DNA of 64,000 nucleotides from Bedellia somnulentella (GCA_963576735.1 OY755189.1:2480001-2544000), one strand, 5' to 3'. Counted from the stretch's first letter, positions 41,557 to 53,262 are shown. Numbers and translations: made by a program. Notes: generated by a model from the sequence alone, not told the origin.

Positions 41557-41980
41557 ATATATGATAATTATTAAATGTTCTGCATGCTGCATTTATTTAT
41601 ATGAATGACCCATATTAAAGCTATAAATAAAACATGGTTTACACTTTGATAAGAATTAAATAATATTTTGATTAATAGTTACGTGTATCCGTCCTATTGA
41701 GTCACTTATTTTATGCACTTAATAAAAATAAGTATTGTAAAATAAAGGTACATGAGTTCAGCAAGGATTTCTAATTGGACGACCAAATTAACTTAAACAA
41801 CTCGGTAAAACGAAACATGTAACATTGCCATCTAGCGTCGAGTAGCCACATTAAAATTTTAATCAAGAACGCACGAAGCAGTTTTTAGTACAGATTTAAT
41901 GTTTAAGTAAACCACTTATACAAAAAAAAATCCTCTTGTCCTAGAAACCTTAACGAAGTTTAGCGAAATATATTACAAAT

Positions 41981-42231
41981 AGCTGAGTAGTGTCGGCTTA
42001 GAATAGCACTACCCCATTTCTTCCGGTGGGTGTACGTAAGAAGCGACTCGTTAGTCGTTCCGTTGAATTGGGGCTTTGAAGGGACTTTTAGGCGATGCGG
42101 ATGGAGAATGGAGACCCATCACCAACAACCCTTATTTCACCATCTTTTCCTCACGCAACTTCCAAAAGTGGCTGAGGAATTTCTAATTCACTAGCTCTGG
42201 TTACTGGGATTTATAACCGTGAGTATATGTG
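41981..42231 (+). mobile_element. SINE-A, full length
   Basis: Contains two small local duplications (CGTTAGTCGTTCCGTTG and GGATGGAGAATGGAGACCC). Confidence 0.9.
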
Positions 42232-42452
42232 TAAATAATTTTTATTTCTTACAATTTATGGATTTATTGATGGAGCGTGGAGTGTTGGTCGAGTGATTGA
42301 TAAAAAAAACTATCAAATATTTTTGGAATAGGTAAATACAGGAGATGTGTGTAGTTTTCTCATTACGATATGCATATGGGACGAGTATCTTATGCGAGTC
42401 TCGAATACTGGTACCCACGACGGATGCCACATATATATGTGACTCACCTGTA

Positions 42453-42590
42453 GGGCAAGCACGAGCGCTATTTTATCGACACGATAACGGTTAGAATGAG
42501 ATGGCAGTATACAATACTAAGTAAGTGCGTAAGAGATGGCTGCTTTATCCCCACGCGATAACTAGTTTAAACACGGCTCGTGCTTGCTCT
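42453..42590 (+). mobile_element. MITE-D copy
   Basis: GGCAAGCACGAGCGC and CGTGCTTGCTC ends; interior very close to the 33.6 kb copy. Confidence 0.9.
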
Positions 42591-42751
42591 TCTGGACAGG
42601 AGAGATAACGTCCCTGAAAATTTCAGTAACTCAGTAATGTGGCTGGGGCGCAATCACCAACCATAATTTTTATAAACTTCTAGATGATTCTGATGAATTT
42701 TGATTTCTTAATGTTATTTTAGAATAGACATATTTGGATGAAATAGAGAAT

Positions 42752-42915
42752 GTGCCCGAAGTGTGCAGAATAAAAGAGTATGTATAAAAAGATTGATGAA
42801 TTTAGATGAAGCTAGAGAATTTTGCTAGGATCTTACGAACTTAGGATCGATAGTCTCTGCCAACCCCAACAGAAACTAAATGACATTTAATGGCATGAGT
42901 ATGGTGTATGTATTT
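42752..42915 (+). repeat. SINE-B copy, diverged
   Basis: CCGAAGTGTGCAGAATAAAA ... GGCATGAGTATGGTGTATG; carries a 15 bp local duplication before the tail. Confidence 0.8.
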
Positions 42916-42984
42916 GTTTTACAATATTTTCTCTACTTATCTTCCAGATATAGTTAATGATTTTTTTTTACTTTTAGATAAAAA

Positions 42985-43130
42985 AAAGATAAAAGATATT
43001 TATTTGTTACCAAACACAATAACGACATATAGAAATATTACAATTTAAAAAGAAAAGATGGCAACAAAAAGGCAAAGTACCTCAGCTAGGTTCCCAACAT
43101 TATCCGCAGGACACGGCTGGGGAGCTTTTT
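42985..43130 (-). repeat. Antisense LINE 3' UTR (probable)
   Basis: AACAAATAAATATC on the minus strand, then decay; similar to the LINE-2 3' end (GTTACCATTGTG ... AATAAATAAA). Confidence 0.4.
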
Positions 43131-43189
43131 ACCCCATTTTTGAGATTTATAATTCCTGTTAGGCTGCTTGGATTCATATTGCCCTGGTA

Positions 43190-43345
43190 TTTTAAGTAGG
43201 AAAACTACAGAAAATCGACAAAAAATTGATGAAACCTACAAAGTGTTATCCTCACAGCCTATATATGTCCCCACCAAGGGGCTCGAACCTACCCTGTATA
43301 GAGCGATTTGCCCTTAGTCTACCACGCTGGCCAATTGCGGGTTGG
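43190..43345 (-). repeat. tRNA-derived SINE
   Basis: On the minus strand: TTGGCCAGCGTGGTAGACTA (box A), GTAGGTTCGAGCCCC (box B), then a short unrelated body. No TSD identified. Confidence 0.65.
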
Positions 43346-43854
43346 TAGACTAACGACTACTACCGTAATATAAATACTATAATACTATAAATACTATAAT
43401 CCTAATCAATGTACAATATAAATTATTATCACGAAATTATTTTCATTGAATGTCAAGACAATGTCTACTGCAATTGAATTAAAGTAAAGAAAAAGTTATT
43501 AATTATAGTTTTATTATTAGTTCTAACATTATTAATGTAATTTTAATGACGTGAAAATATTTTTAGCCACCGCGATAGTGTCGCAAGTTTCAATACTGTC
43601 GCTGTCAAAACGCATACAAATTTATGACTTTGACATGACAGCGAAAATCTTGCAATTTGATACTTACCATAATAATAATCACTAATCATATTTTTGTGAC
43701 TTTTTGCTTTGTGTTGAGAGGAAATAAATATATTTTATTATTATTATTATACAACGCAGAATGCACAGCCTTTCATAGTGGATCGATGTCGGGGTGGGGG
43801 TAGCAGGAATCTAGTGAATCGATGTTGCCTTAGGCGACCATGATTTTGACTATA

Positions 43855-44045
43855 ATACATACATACATATACTCACGGCCATTAATCCCAAATAGGGGAA
43901 AATAAATAGCTTCAGAGCTAGAAACTCCTCAGCCACATTTGGAATTGATGGGGGACAAGATGGCAGATAAAAAAATGTCGTGGTGATGGGTCTCCATCCG
44001 CATCGCTCAAAACCCACAAGAAAAGCCCCATTAGCTAATACGGTT
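43855..44045 (-). repeat. SINE-A', 5'-truncated
   Basis: CATA tail, CACGGCCATTAATCCCAA and TCAGAGCTAGAAACTCCTCA, up to AAAAGCCCC. Confidence 0.78.
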
Positions 44046-44074
44046 TCATATATATCTTAAAGACTTAAAGTAAA

Positions 44075-44178
44075 TGTGAGGTATGCTAGATCTTTGCCAG
44101 GATATCGAACAAATTTGCCACCATTAGTCTCTACTTTCTTCAATACAAATTTAGGGTGGGAGTACTTGTATACAGAAA
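44075..44178 (+). repeat. SINE-B, old fragment
   Basis: GTATGCTAGATCTTTGCCAG ... TTAGTCTCTACTTTCTTCAA; strongly diverged. Confidence 0.45.
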
Positions 44179-44644
44179 CTATGATGTAATTTACTTTCAA
44201 AAGCAAAAGCAAGCATTACAAACCAAATTTCACCCCTGAGTTCAAATCTTGAAGGTCAAACGGTGAAGGTCAAACGTGCGGAGGTATTGTAACCTTGAGC
44301 TCTGATTGGTCGATACTATTTCAAGTTCACACTCCGATTGGTCGAATGGCGGGATGTAACATTTTCGGATTCTCTCTCCCTCTCTTTCGGTTTCTTAAAA
44401 TAGGATAGAGATAGCTGGCTTTTGGTAAAAAGTTGGCAAGTGTTAAGTCAGTGCTTTTCGTAGCGTAACTTACGTAATTTATTTTGTCGAGTAAAATGTT
44501 AGGGCGTTATTACATTATCATATAAATTCGAGCCCGAACAAAATTTGGTAGGATTAAAGTTAAAATTTTAGGGCGAAATAAGATTTTTGTCTTTCCCACT
44601 TACATCGGAGGCAAAAATGCGATATGGGGCAATCCAATTGATAA

Positions 44645-45030
44645 TTCGGTATGCAAAGTTTTTTTTTGGTATTTATAAATATTTTTATTCGATAGTAAAC
44701 ACGAAAATAAAAGACTGATTTGAATATTTTCCATTTAAAATGAGTAATTGTAAAGTTATGATTTTTTAAAGATTGTTCAACTTTTGTACTTAATGACGTC
44801 ATCGATCGATAAAATCACATAGCGACATGCAAATGAAGCGAAATGTTTTATAAAAATGTTGCTGATTGCAAAACATATCGCGAATTTGTGATGTCAAATG
44901 AAATTATTACGATATTATACTAAACAAACCTATGATTTTCGATCTGCAAAACCGTATGTCTTTGAAAAAACATTGAAGGTCAAACACTGTTACAGTTTTT
45001 TGATAAAATAACAGTGTACTTAAAAAAATA
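44645..45030 (+). mobile_element. MITE-F, right end missing
   Basis: Starts TTCGGTATGCAAAG and follows the 61.1 kb copy through TTAATGACGTCATCGATC and TGAAGGTCAAACACTGTTAC; the right terminal repeat is lost. Confidence 0.82.
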
Positions 45031-45114
45031 ATATTGCTTATAACCATAATATCTCGAAATTGTTTTGTTTCGAATTGGAAATATTTTTGGTTACCTATCT
45101 AATCTAATAGGCCT

Positions 45115-45240
45115 GCATATACTCAGAGGCTATAAATCTTTACAAGGGGTAGCCAGAAGTTTTGGAAGTTAAGTGGGGAAAAGATTTTAAAATAAAGGTT
45201 TTTGGTGATGAGTCTCCAACCGCATCGCCCAAAAATCCTA
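45115..45240 (-). repeat. SINE-A, partial
   Basis: CTATAAATCTTTACAAGGGG ... CGCATCGCCCAAAAATCC; 5' third absent and the GCTAAGG-CAGCCAC block deleted. Confidence 0.75.
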
Positions 45241-45504
45241 CCTTAATAACCATCTTTCATATATCTTTTGAAGAAAATGGTTTATTATCGTTAGTTAAAG
45301 TGTTAAACACTAAACATTCAGCTATAATAAGTATAAATTATCATCACTTTTGAGTAATTTAAAATATTTTTCCTACGCTTAGCAAATCATAAATAAGGAA
45401 ATGTAAATAAATGAACAACTAATGTTTTTAGTAATTACATAAATTCACCAACGACAATCAATTGAATATTAGTTACATGATTATTTATATAACTAAAAGT
45501 AAGA

Positions 45505-45744
45505 AGCTATGTATTGTCAGCTTAGAATAGCACCAACACATTACTTTCATTGTATGTCGAACGATAGCCGTATCGATGATTTTAAAGTGATTGTTGGGTG
45601 ATTTGGCTGGACACCTGTTTCCAATTCTTCAATTACATTACTTACTTTAGTAATCTTTATTTTACAATATTTTCCCGACTCAACTTCCTGGCGGTTGAGC
45701 TATTTCCAATTCTCAAGCTTTTGCTACCCATTTCTGCAATTTAA
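45505..45744 (+). repeat. SINE-A, old copy
   Basis: TGTATTGTCAGCTTAGAATA ... TTTGCTACCC, tail-to-tail with the next copy. Confidence 0.65.
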
Positions 45745-45987
45745 ATACATACATACATACATATACTCACGGCTATACATCCCTAGAAAGAGTAACCAGA
45801 GCTTCAGAATGATAAATTACTCGGCCACTGCGGAAGTGAGTGCGGAATACTATGAAATAAAGTTTGTTAGCGATAGGTCTCCAACCCCAACACCTATCAA
45901 TTTTAAATGCCCCAATAACCTTAGTCGCCTCTTAAGATCACCCGTAGGTATAAATGGGGTAGTGCTATTCTTAGACACGATACAGCA
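45745..45987 (-). repeat. SINE-A, full length, diverged
   Basis: CATA tail and all blocks in order, 5' end at ACGATACAGCA. Confidence 0.82.
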
Positions 45988-46370
45988 AAATTTAAAGCCA
46001 TCAGTATATGTTTTTATAAAATAACAAATTGTGTGTTTGTAAGTATAATGTATAGGCCGCCTAAAGCAGGGTAAGTCATACTGAAGTTTATCTTTTACGT
46101 GATAAGAAAAGAAAGTGTCCGTTCATTTGACCGGGGTCGGTGTTCGTTTTATTAAGATTTTACGGATACAATAGCCTTTCTCAGCTTTTACGATACTTCT
46201 TTTATTCATAGCCTCTAGGGGATAACTGAAATAATACACGTAGAGGGCCGCTTTGTTTTGTTCTGAATGCCTTTTACTTGATAAAAATTTACATGAATTT
46301 CAGGATATGAAGGAAGTGATAATTATTGCATTGATGATTTTGAAGAATACTTTTGATGCCTTTTTGAATT

Positions 46371-46629
46371 TGCCGTGTAGTGCCGGCTTAGAATGTCGCT
46401 ACCCTTTTCTACCCACGGGTGTCGTAAGAGGCGACTAGGGGTATTGGGGCTTTTTATTGGATTTTTGGGCGATGCGGTTGGAGACCCATCACCAAAAACC
46501 TTTATTTTACCGCCTTTTCCCTACTCAACTTCCAAAAGTGGCTGAGGAATTTCCTTGGTTCTGGCTACCCTTTCTAGGGAATTATAGCCTAAAATATATT
46601 ATAGTGAGTATATGTACCTATGTATGTAT
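46371..46629 (+). mobile_element. SINE-A, full length, GGGTAGAAAGG subfamily
   Basis: CTACCCACGGGTGTCGTAAG at the 5' side; an extra TAAAATATATTATA precedes the tail. Confidence 0.9.
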
Positions 46630-46889
46630 ACATGTTGAATTATCAGTCTCAATTCATTGCTTTGATTGTTTTGTATGATATCTAATCTGGCACTACACAG
46701 CTAAACATAACATGCATTAATAATACATTACCAACCCTGCCCTGCCCCCTTTTTATATGAAATAGTGAGTTATACGGACGGCAGTGGTAACTCGAAATTA
46801 TATTAATGTATTATAATAGTAATTATTAATAAAATAATCATAATTAATTATCTCTTCCACTTCCTACTCTAACATATTCGTAATACATA

Positions 46890-47027
46890 CGCCCGATTTC
46901 TGAATTGAGTATTCCAGCTGAGAACAACTTAAGTATCGTTCTGTCGCATTGAAATCTTAACAACTGAATGAGACAAAACGATACTTAAGTCGTTCTCAGC
47001 TTGAATACTCAATTCAGAAATCGGGCG
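46890..47027 (+). mobile_element. MITE-K copy
   Basis: CGCCCGATTTCTGAATTGAG and its inverse bound 138 bp. The interior is partly self-complementary, with GAACAACTTAAGTATCGTTC and AACGATACTTAAGTCGTTC. Confidence 0.9.
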
Positions 47028-47089
47028 TTAGTCATAGGATTATACCTATAAAATACTGGTGGCAGTTTTGTGAAACAATTCATTCATTC

Positions 47090-47216
47090 AAAAAGGAGTA
47101 GCCAGAGCTTCAGAGCTAGACACTCCTCAGCCACATTTGGAAGTTTACAGGGGAGAAGAAGGTAGAATAAAGTATGGATACTTGATGGATATGCAACCGC
47201 ATCGCCCAAAAATCAC
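47090..47216 (-). repeat. SINE-A', partial
   Basis: GGAGTAGCCAGAGCTTCAGA ... CGCATCGCCCAAAAATCAC. Confidence 0.72.
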
Positions 47217-47384
47217 ACGACAATTCGTAATACATCGTACTTTACTTGTCATCGTACATCATACTTTTTTGAAATAACGGCCGTAATAGTGTTAAACATG
47301 GGTGTATAGTGTAAGCCAAACATTCAAACATACCGCTCATCCTACGTACAATTTACGCCATCCGTAGGAGCCTCCGACTTGTAT

Positions 47385-47520
47385 TTTTCTGAATATCACG
47401 TGATATTTTGCCACTTTGTAAATATGAAAAGATCGTGATAGAGGCAGACGTTTCAGCGGCGCTGCTTTGTGCAAATACACTGTCACTTGAGGTAGTATAA
47501 GTATAACTCAGACATATGGG
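47385..47520 (-). repeat. SINE-C fragment
   Basis: ATATCACGTGATATTTTGCC ... TACACTGTCACTTGAG ... ACTCAGACATATGG; diverged. Confidence 0.55.
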
Positions 47521-47574
47521 ATCATTTACCGTATATAAGTTTGATTTATATTGGAAAGAAAAGAAAGAAAGAAT

Positions 47575-47725
47575 ATATTTATTCGAAGCCTCCTATAAAA
47601 GCAAACAAATTTTTAAAACCAGTATAAAATAAAACAAATTGAAAACAAAGAAACTATAAATAAAAACAAAACAACATATTCAAATCCAGTTCAAATATAG
47701 TGCAAGGCGGATAAGAGGCAAGAAT
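47575..47725 (-). repeat. Antisense LINE 3' UTR (probable)
   Basis: Minus strand ends GGCTTCGAATAAATATATTC, with a long A-poor/T-rich lead. No coding part attached. Confidence 0.4.
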
Positions 47726-47794
47726 AGGAATTTGGCTCAGCAATATAGCAAATGCAAAATATACATATCTACCATATATATATATATATAACTT

Positions 47795-47880
47795 TCCAAA
47801 ACTGGCTGAGGAATTTCTGATTCCTTTGCTCTGACTACCCCTTCTAGGGATTTATAGCTGTGAGTATATGTATGTATATA
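47795..47880 (+). repeat. SINE-A 3' third
   Basis: CTTTCCAAAACTGGCTGAGG ... AGCTGTGAGTATATG(TATG). Confidence 0.8.
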
Positions 47881-47937
47881 AGTTTTAAATATTACCCATG
47901 GAAACAAAACCTGTTTTTAATATTTTCAACTCAACTC

Positions 47938-48050
47938 AAACGTTCACGCCTAATGTCCCCGAAGGGGTTGGCAGAGGTACTAATAGGTCGTGTAGGTCTG
48001 AACGATAAACGGTGTTCTACCCACTGAACTATCAATTCGTCGTCTTAAAT
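47938..48050 (-). repeat. SINE-C internal-deletion copy
   Basis: The 3' end (AACGTTCACGCCTAATGTCC ... GAGGTACTAATAG) is joined to the tRNA head (GAACGATAAACGGTGTTCTA, box A region). The central 230 bp is gone. Confidence 0.78.
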
Positions 48051-48353
48051 AATAATTTGTAGGGTTAAAACTTGGTTTACAATTCGTGCAAGATGCGACA
48101 ATCTGACATCTCACAAAATCTGTTAGCAATTAATGCACAAATGTTAAGTGAATATCTTTCGCTGACATAATTACGCCAGATGATCTGTCACACACGTGTT
48201 CACTGATAAGGGATTTTGAAAACACCTAGCGCATAAAGCGATTAATCTATCAGTTTTATCGCCTTTTAAATTAAACTAAAGTTTTGGATAACTTTACTTT
48301 TTTGTTTATGAAAATTTGCTTAATTAACTTTAAGTTGAGGTATCATACATTTA

Positions 48354-48491
48354 CGCCCGATTTCTGAATTGAGTATTCCAGCTGATAACAACTTAAGTAT
48401 CGTTCTGTCGCATTGAAAGCTTAACAACTGAATGAGACAAAAAGATACTTAAGTCGTTCTCAGCTTGAATACTCAATTCAGAAATCGGACG
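48354..48491 (+). mobile_element. MITE-K copy, TTA TSD
   Basis: 138 bp with the same terminal repeats as the 46.9 kb copy and TTA on both sides (48351-48353, 48492-48494). A 3 bp TTA duplication suggests PIF/Harbinger mobilisation. Confidence 0.9.
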
Positions 48492-48499
48492 TTAGTATC

Positions 48500-49395
48500 T
48501 TATCAGGTTTACATCTAGTATCAGTCCCTTGTTGCTTTTATAATTAAATAATAATAATAAATATACAGACATATTATAAGTAAGACTTATATTAACTTGT
48601 AAGACTAACTCAACGATATATTTCCGAGAAGTATCATGTTAAACAGGGGTTTTATCAGAATAGATCAATACGATAACGCTCTATAATTTTATAGATCCCG
48701 CATAACATTATGGCGGGGTGCAAAAAAGCGATCGCTCCTTAATGATCACAACTTCAAACAAGTAAAAAAGTCGAATGTTTTTTCTTGTGTACAAAAATAT
48801 TAGATTGCCTGGCATTTATACCTGCCCAATTATCCCTCAAATAAATTGGAATGATATTCCCTGATAACGAAAAAAAAGGCTCAGGTTAAAATCTAACAAA
48901 TTTCGTCAGGTACTTCAACCAAATTTAACTAGATTTATTTGTTAGGAGTTTGATCTAGAATCGAGTATTCAGGATAGTACTATCACATATCTATCTACAA
49001 TCAAAATAAATTATTACATTAGGAAATTATTTTAATCAAATCTCAAAGCTTTCTTCAGCGTGATACCAATATAGAGCAAGCGCATTTAAGCTTGAACGCG
49101 CCTATTTATTTCACTGCATTATAAATTTATAAAAAAAAAGTCTTTAAAGAAAGGATACGGGGGAATGCGGCGATGATCAAATTTCGGGTTTAAACATCAC
49201 ATACAAAATTAATATTTGATATTTAAACAAACTGATATAATATCTTACCCAAATAATAGAATTGATTACAGAATTTAAACTTAAAGAAACATAACAAAAA
49301 GTTCATTTACACTATCAAAACGACTTAGTAAAACTAGAAACAAAATTTTATTTTCGGATGTATCGAGGCGCTACATAATTCTAGATAATATTTTT
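48500..49395. other. AT-rich intergenic DNA
   Basis: No gene. 48595-48625 is a short antisense SINE-H-like scrap (ACTAACTCAACGATATAT). Confidence 0.45.
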
Positions 49396-49401
49396 AGTAA
49401 T

Positions 49402-49535
49402 CCGTAGTACGAAGAATAAAAGAGCATAGCAGAGAGCTAAAGCTAGAGAGGTTTGCTAGGATCGTGCGAAGTGGCGATCGATAGTCTCTGCCTACCCCAA
49501 TGGGAACTAACGGCGTGAGAATATGTATGTATGTA
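49402..49535 (+). repeat. SINE-B copy, small deletion
   Basis: TACGAAGAATAAAAGAGCAT, with the GATTGATGGATG block missing, to GGCGTGAGAATATG(TATG). Confidence 0.85.
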
Positions 49536-49982
49536 TTTTTAGTAACTTTTGTGTAAAGATACAACATCCAAAGTACTATAAATTCGTATACAATTTAAGT
49601 AATAGTTAAAACAAATTTTAATACCAAAATTTATGAAATGTATTATCAAATAGTTTGATTACACATATTTGAACGGTGAACTAAAATTTTAATAACATTT
49701 ATTAGGCAATTGAGGAAACTGTTAAATCAGTTATACAAATACTTTTACTTCGGTCTTGTTTAGGGTTCCCTCTTTCTAAATGGATTCGAGTATATTTATA
49801 CCAAAGTAATTTATCTTAAAGACCGTACTAAGTTCCTTCGATAGATAAATTTGTTTGAAAATACATATAAGAACATTTTGTAAGCCTACTTAAATTTGCA
49901 ATATTCAGCTCAGTGTGGAAGGACATTGCTGGTTTGAATCATCAAATTATGCTAAAAATTATATGAATCTATTTTCTGCCTA

Positions 49983-50122
49983 GCCAGGTAGCCAGTATGA
50001 GCGACCTTTTAACTAGTTATCGCGTGGTATAAAACAGCCATCTCTTTCGCACTTACTTAGTATCGTATACTGTCATCTCATTCTGACCGATATCATGACG
50101 ATAAAATAGCGCTCGTGCTAGG
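49983..50122 (-). mobile_element. MITE-D, duplication unit 1
   Basis: GCCAGTATGAGCGACC ... GCGCTCGTGCTAGGC. Confidence 0.85.
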
Positions 50123-50223
50123 CCTAAATAACCTATCTATCTAGGGTAGTTACTACGATATACCGTGAATGCTCGAGCCATTCGGTGGCAGTGAGACTAC
50201 TAAAAACTTAAATACCTACAGAA

Positions 50224-50471
50224 CATACATACATACATATACTCACGGCTATAAATCCCAGGAAGGGGTAGCCAGAGCTAAAGAATTAGAAATTCCTCAG
50301 CCACTTTTGGAAATATGAGTGGGGAAAAGTTAGTAAAAATAAAGGTTGTTGGTGATGGGTCTCCAACCGCATCGCCCAAAAATCCCTTTATAGCCCCATA
50401 CCGTTAGTCGCCTCTTACGTACACCCACCGGAAGAAATGGGGTAGTGCTATTCTAAGCCGACACTTCACAG
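50224..50471 (-). mobile_element. SINE-A, duplication unit 1
   Basis: Full body with CATA tail; GGAAATATGAGTGGGG and AAAAGTTAGTAAAAAT are shared with unit 2. The 5' end is altered (CTTCACAG). Confidence 0.93.
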
Positions 50472-50600
50472 TTACTAAAAAACACTACTAGAAAATTTTG
50501 TAAGACTACTTTAATTTTCAATATTCAGCTCAGTGTGGAAGGACATTGCTGGTTTGAATTATCAAATTATGCTAAAAATTATAAGAAACTATTTTCTGCC

Positions 50601-50735
50601 TAGCCAATATGAGCGATCTTTTAACTATATATCGCATGGTATAAAGCAGTCATCTCTTTCGCACTGACTTAGTATCGTATACTGTCATCTCATTCTTACC
50701 GATACTATGACGATAAAATAGCGCTCGTGCTAGGC
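50601..50735 (-). mobile_element. MITE-D, duplication unit 2
   Basis: As in unit 1 but missing GGTAGCCAG at the left end. Confidence 0.85.
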
Positions 50736-50834
50736 TAATAACCTATCTATCTAGGGTAGTTACTACGATATACCGTGAATGCTCGAGCCATTCGGTGTCA
50801 GTGAGACTACTAAAAACTTAAATACCTACAGAAC

Positions 50835-51083
50835 ATACATACATACATATACTCACGGCTATAAATCCCAGGAAGGGGTAGCCAGAGCTAAAGAATTAGA
50901 AATTCCTCAGCCACTTTTGGAAATTTGAGTGGGGAAAAGTTAGTAAAAATAAAGGTTGTTGGTGATGGGTCTCCAACCGCATCGCCCAAAAATCCCTTAA
51001 TAGCCCCATACCGTTAGTCGCCTCTTACGTACACCCACCGGAAGAAATGGGGTAGTGCTATTCTAAACCGACACTACACGGCA
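50835..51083 (-). mobile_element. SINE-A, duplication unit 2, 11 bp TSD
   Basis: ACCTACAGAAC at 50824-50834 and again at 51089-51099. Unit 1 has the left repeat but not the right one, so insertion preceded duplication. Confidence 0.93.
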
Positions 51084-51409
51084 AACAAACCTACAGAACT
51101 CCATAAAAAAGTAAAAACATATTACATTAACTTTTAATACTCTCAATCAAAAATGCTATCAAATGCCACAACACTACCCATTGATGTTACGCAACTGGAA
51201 AGTGAATTCTCGTAATTAGTAAACCTATTACTCTCTCACTCACTTGAGTCTGTGACGAGTTTTTTAATCGGTTTCATCATTACGAATAAGCCTTTATGTT
51301 TTGGGGTAAACGACACTTTTATTATGTTTCAAATGTGTATTTGAAACTGATGTGAATTTTTGTGAATGGAATTTGTAGTAATTATTGTCAACCATTGCCG
51401 CAGCGTCGA

Positions 51410-51500
51410 TATGCATACATATACTCACGGCTATAAATACCAAAAAAAGGCAGCCAGAATTTCAGGATCCGAAATTTATCAGATACTTTCAGAAGTTGCG
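51410..51500 (-). repeat. SINE-A', tail-side fragment
   Basis: TGCATACATATACTCACGGC then AAATACCAAAAAAAGGCAGC; stops in TCAGAAGTTGCG. Confidence 0.65.
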
Positions 51501-51524
51501 TAAGTTGTACTTAGTCATGTAAAA

Positions 51525-51735
51525 GTAAGTAAAAGACATTTATTTGGCAAAATGGTAAAGAAAAACAGCACACAGTAAAAACACATCGAAAACAAAAAAT
51601 ACAAAAGTTAAAACAAGTAACCTATTGCCAAAATGGTTATCGGCTCAGCATGTGTGTCTGAAACGGTACACAGACCATTCCAAGACACGCTGGTTTTCAG
51701 CCGACACACCTACAAATTTAAAAATGAAAAACAAT
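51525..51735 (-). repeat. Antisense LINE 3' UTR (probable)
   Basis: Minus strand ends GCCAAATAAATGTC. Upstream it has GGTGTGTCGGCTGAAAACCA, then a non-coding body. Confidence 0.45.
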
Positions 51736-51759
51736 AATAATAACATGTCATAGTGTATT

Positions 51760-51930
51760 CGTAAAATAAAGCTGATTATAAATACAACCTCGACATGAGT
51801 GCACTATCCGAACAAAACGTATGTACTTTAAAAACCAGGTGATATTAATGTCACGTGATGATCAGAAGTATTATTAGTACCACTGCGACTCCTTTGGGGA
51901 TTTACCGTGTGAACGTTGAATTTCTATTTT
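51760..51930 (+). repeat. SINE-C 3' half
   Basis: TCATAGTGTATTCG ... ATGTCACGTGATGATCAGAA ... GGGGATTTACCGTGTGAACG. Confidence 0.75.
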
Positions 51931-51971
51931 TATAACTCTGACTAACCTATTTTATCTTAACAGCCATTAGT

Positions 51972-52320
51972 ATATGTATGTATGAATATATTAGGGTTGT
52001 TTGGAAACTAATTCAAAATGTCCTTAAAAAATAAAGCTGTAGATTACGAAAGAAAGTACATACATACATATACTCGCTATAAATCCCAATACCGTTAGTC
52101 GCCTCTTACGTACACCCACCGGAAGAAATGCACAACACTACACGGCAAATATATGTATGTATGAATATGTTAGGGTTGTTAAACTATTTCAACATGTCCT
52201 TAAAAAATAAAGCTGTAGATTACGAAAGAAAGTGACAAAACATTATAAAAAACACCCGCCTCACCTCACTACATTCATTACACCCGCTGCGCAACGTAAT
52301 GAATACTTCACCTTTAGATT
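51972..52320. repeat. Repeat E duplicated around a deleted SINE-A
   Basis: An 80 bp unit (GTATGAATATATTAGGGTTG ... GATTACGAAAGAAAG) occurs at 51972-52056 and 52151-52232. Between them is a SINE-A with a large internal deletion (minus). The second unit continues into the full repeat E (CACCCGCTGCGCAACGTAAT). Confidence 0.75.
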
Positions 52321-52617
52321 TTTATCTTTAATCGATTTCTATTTATGGATATTCAATTTAACGCTTGTTATATTGAATTTATTGACGAATTAACCTTTTT
52401 GTTGTCTAATACATTTTTAAGTAACTTTTCAACTCTTCTTTTATTTATCGCTGTTTATTTTTAAATACAGAACGAAACTTCTTTCCAGTTTTAGTCGGAA
52501 TGAGAGACAAATCATGTTATTTAATTTTTTTTAAACAATTTGTCTTTTAATCATATAAACACCACGTTATATTTATAATCACAAATAGATTAGAATATTT
52601 GATAGATGAAGTTTTAG

Positions 52618-52715
52618 TAAAGAATAAAATAGCATGTATGAAAATATTGATAACAGTAGTGGAAGCTCGAGACATTTACTAGATCACAAAAAGTGCTGAT
52701 ATCCCTACCTACCCA
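52618..52715 (+). repeat. SINE-B, diverged
   Basis: AAGAATAAAATAGCATGTAT ... CCTACCTACCC; abuts the CATA tail of the next SINE-A. Confidence 0.6.
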
Positions 52716-52716
52716 A

Positions 52717-52860
52717 CATACATACATACATACATATCCTCACGGCTATAGATCCCTAGAAGGGGTAGCCAGAGCTGAGGAATTAAAAATTCCTCAGCCA
52801 CTTTTGAAAAGTTGCGTGGGGTAAAGATGGTGAAATAAAGGTTGTTGGTGATGGGTCTGT
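52717..52860 (-). repeat. SINE-A, 5'-truncated
   Basis: CATA tail to GGTGATGGGTCTG, then unrelated sequence. Confidence 0.85.
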
Positions 52861-53142
52861 CATAATGTTCGATGCTTAAACTAACAGATATATATCTGTA
52901 TATTTCTACTGGGTATTTTTTACTGAAAATATATTAAAATATGCTTAGCACGTAGTTCGTATTTGAAATATCATCAATAATTTGCTAGCAAAACATAGTA
53001 TTTCAAAAATCAAAGCAAACTGGTAGTCATATATTAATAATTCATAGACATGACGTGATCAATGTACCTTCCGGTGGTTACTCCCACATAACAAACTTAT
53101 CTTTTCATAAATCATCCACGTTTCACATTTTTCAATATTACA

Positions 53143-53262
53143 CAAATACATACATACTCATCCCATTATTTCTTATTAGAGTAGGTAGAGACTTATTTTC
53201 GCCACTTCGTACGATCCTGGCAGACCTCGCTAGCTTAGTTTACACCCATTAATCTTGAATGA
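53143..53262 (-). repeat. SINE-B copy, 5'-truncated
   Basis: CATA tail, CTCATCCCATTATTTCTTAT ... ACACCCATTAATCTT. Confidence 0.78.

Larger units (their letters stand above)
49871..51100. repeat. Tandem segmental duplication, 620 bp unit
   Basis: 49871-50490 and 50491-51100 are near-identical direct repeats. Each holds unique sequence (TTCAGCTCAGTGTGGAAGGA), a MITE-D, a shared CTATCTAGGGTAGTTACTAC block and a SINE-A, in the same order. Confidence 0.95.
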
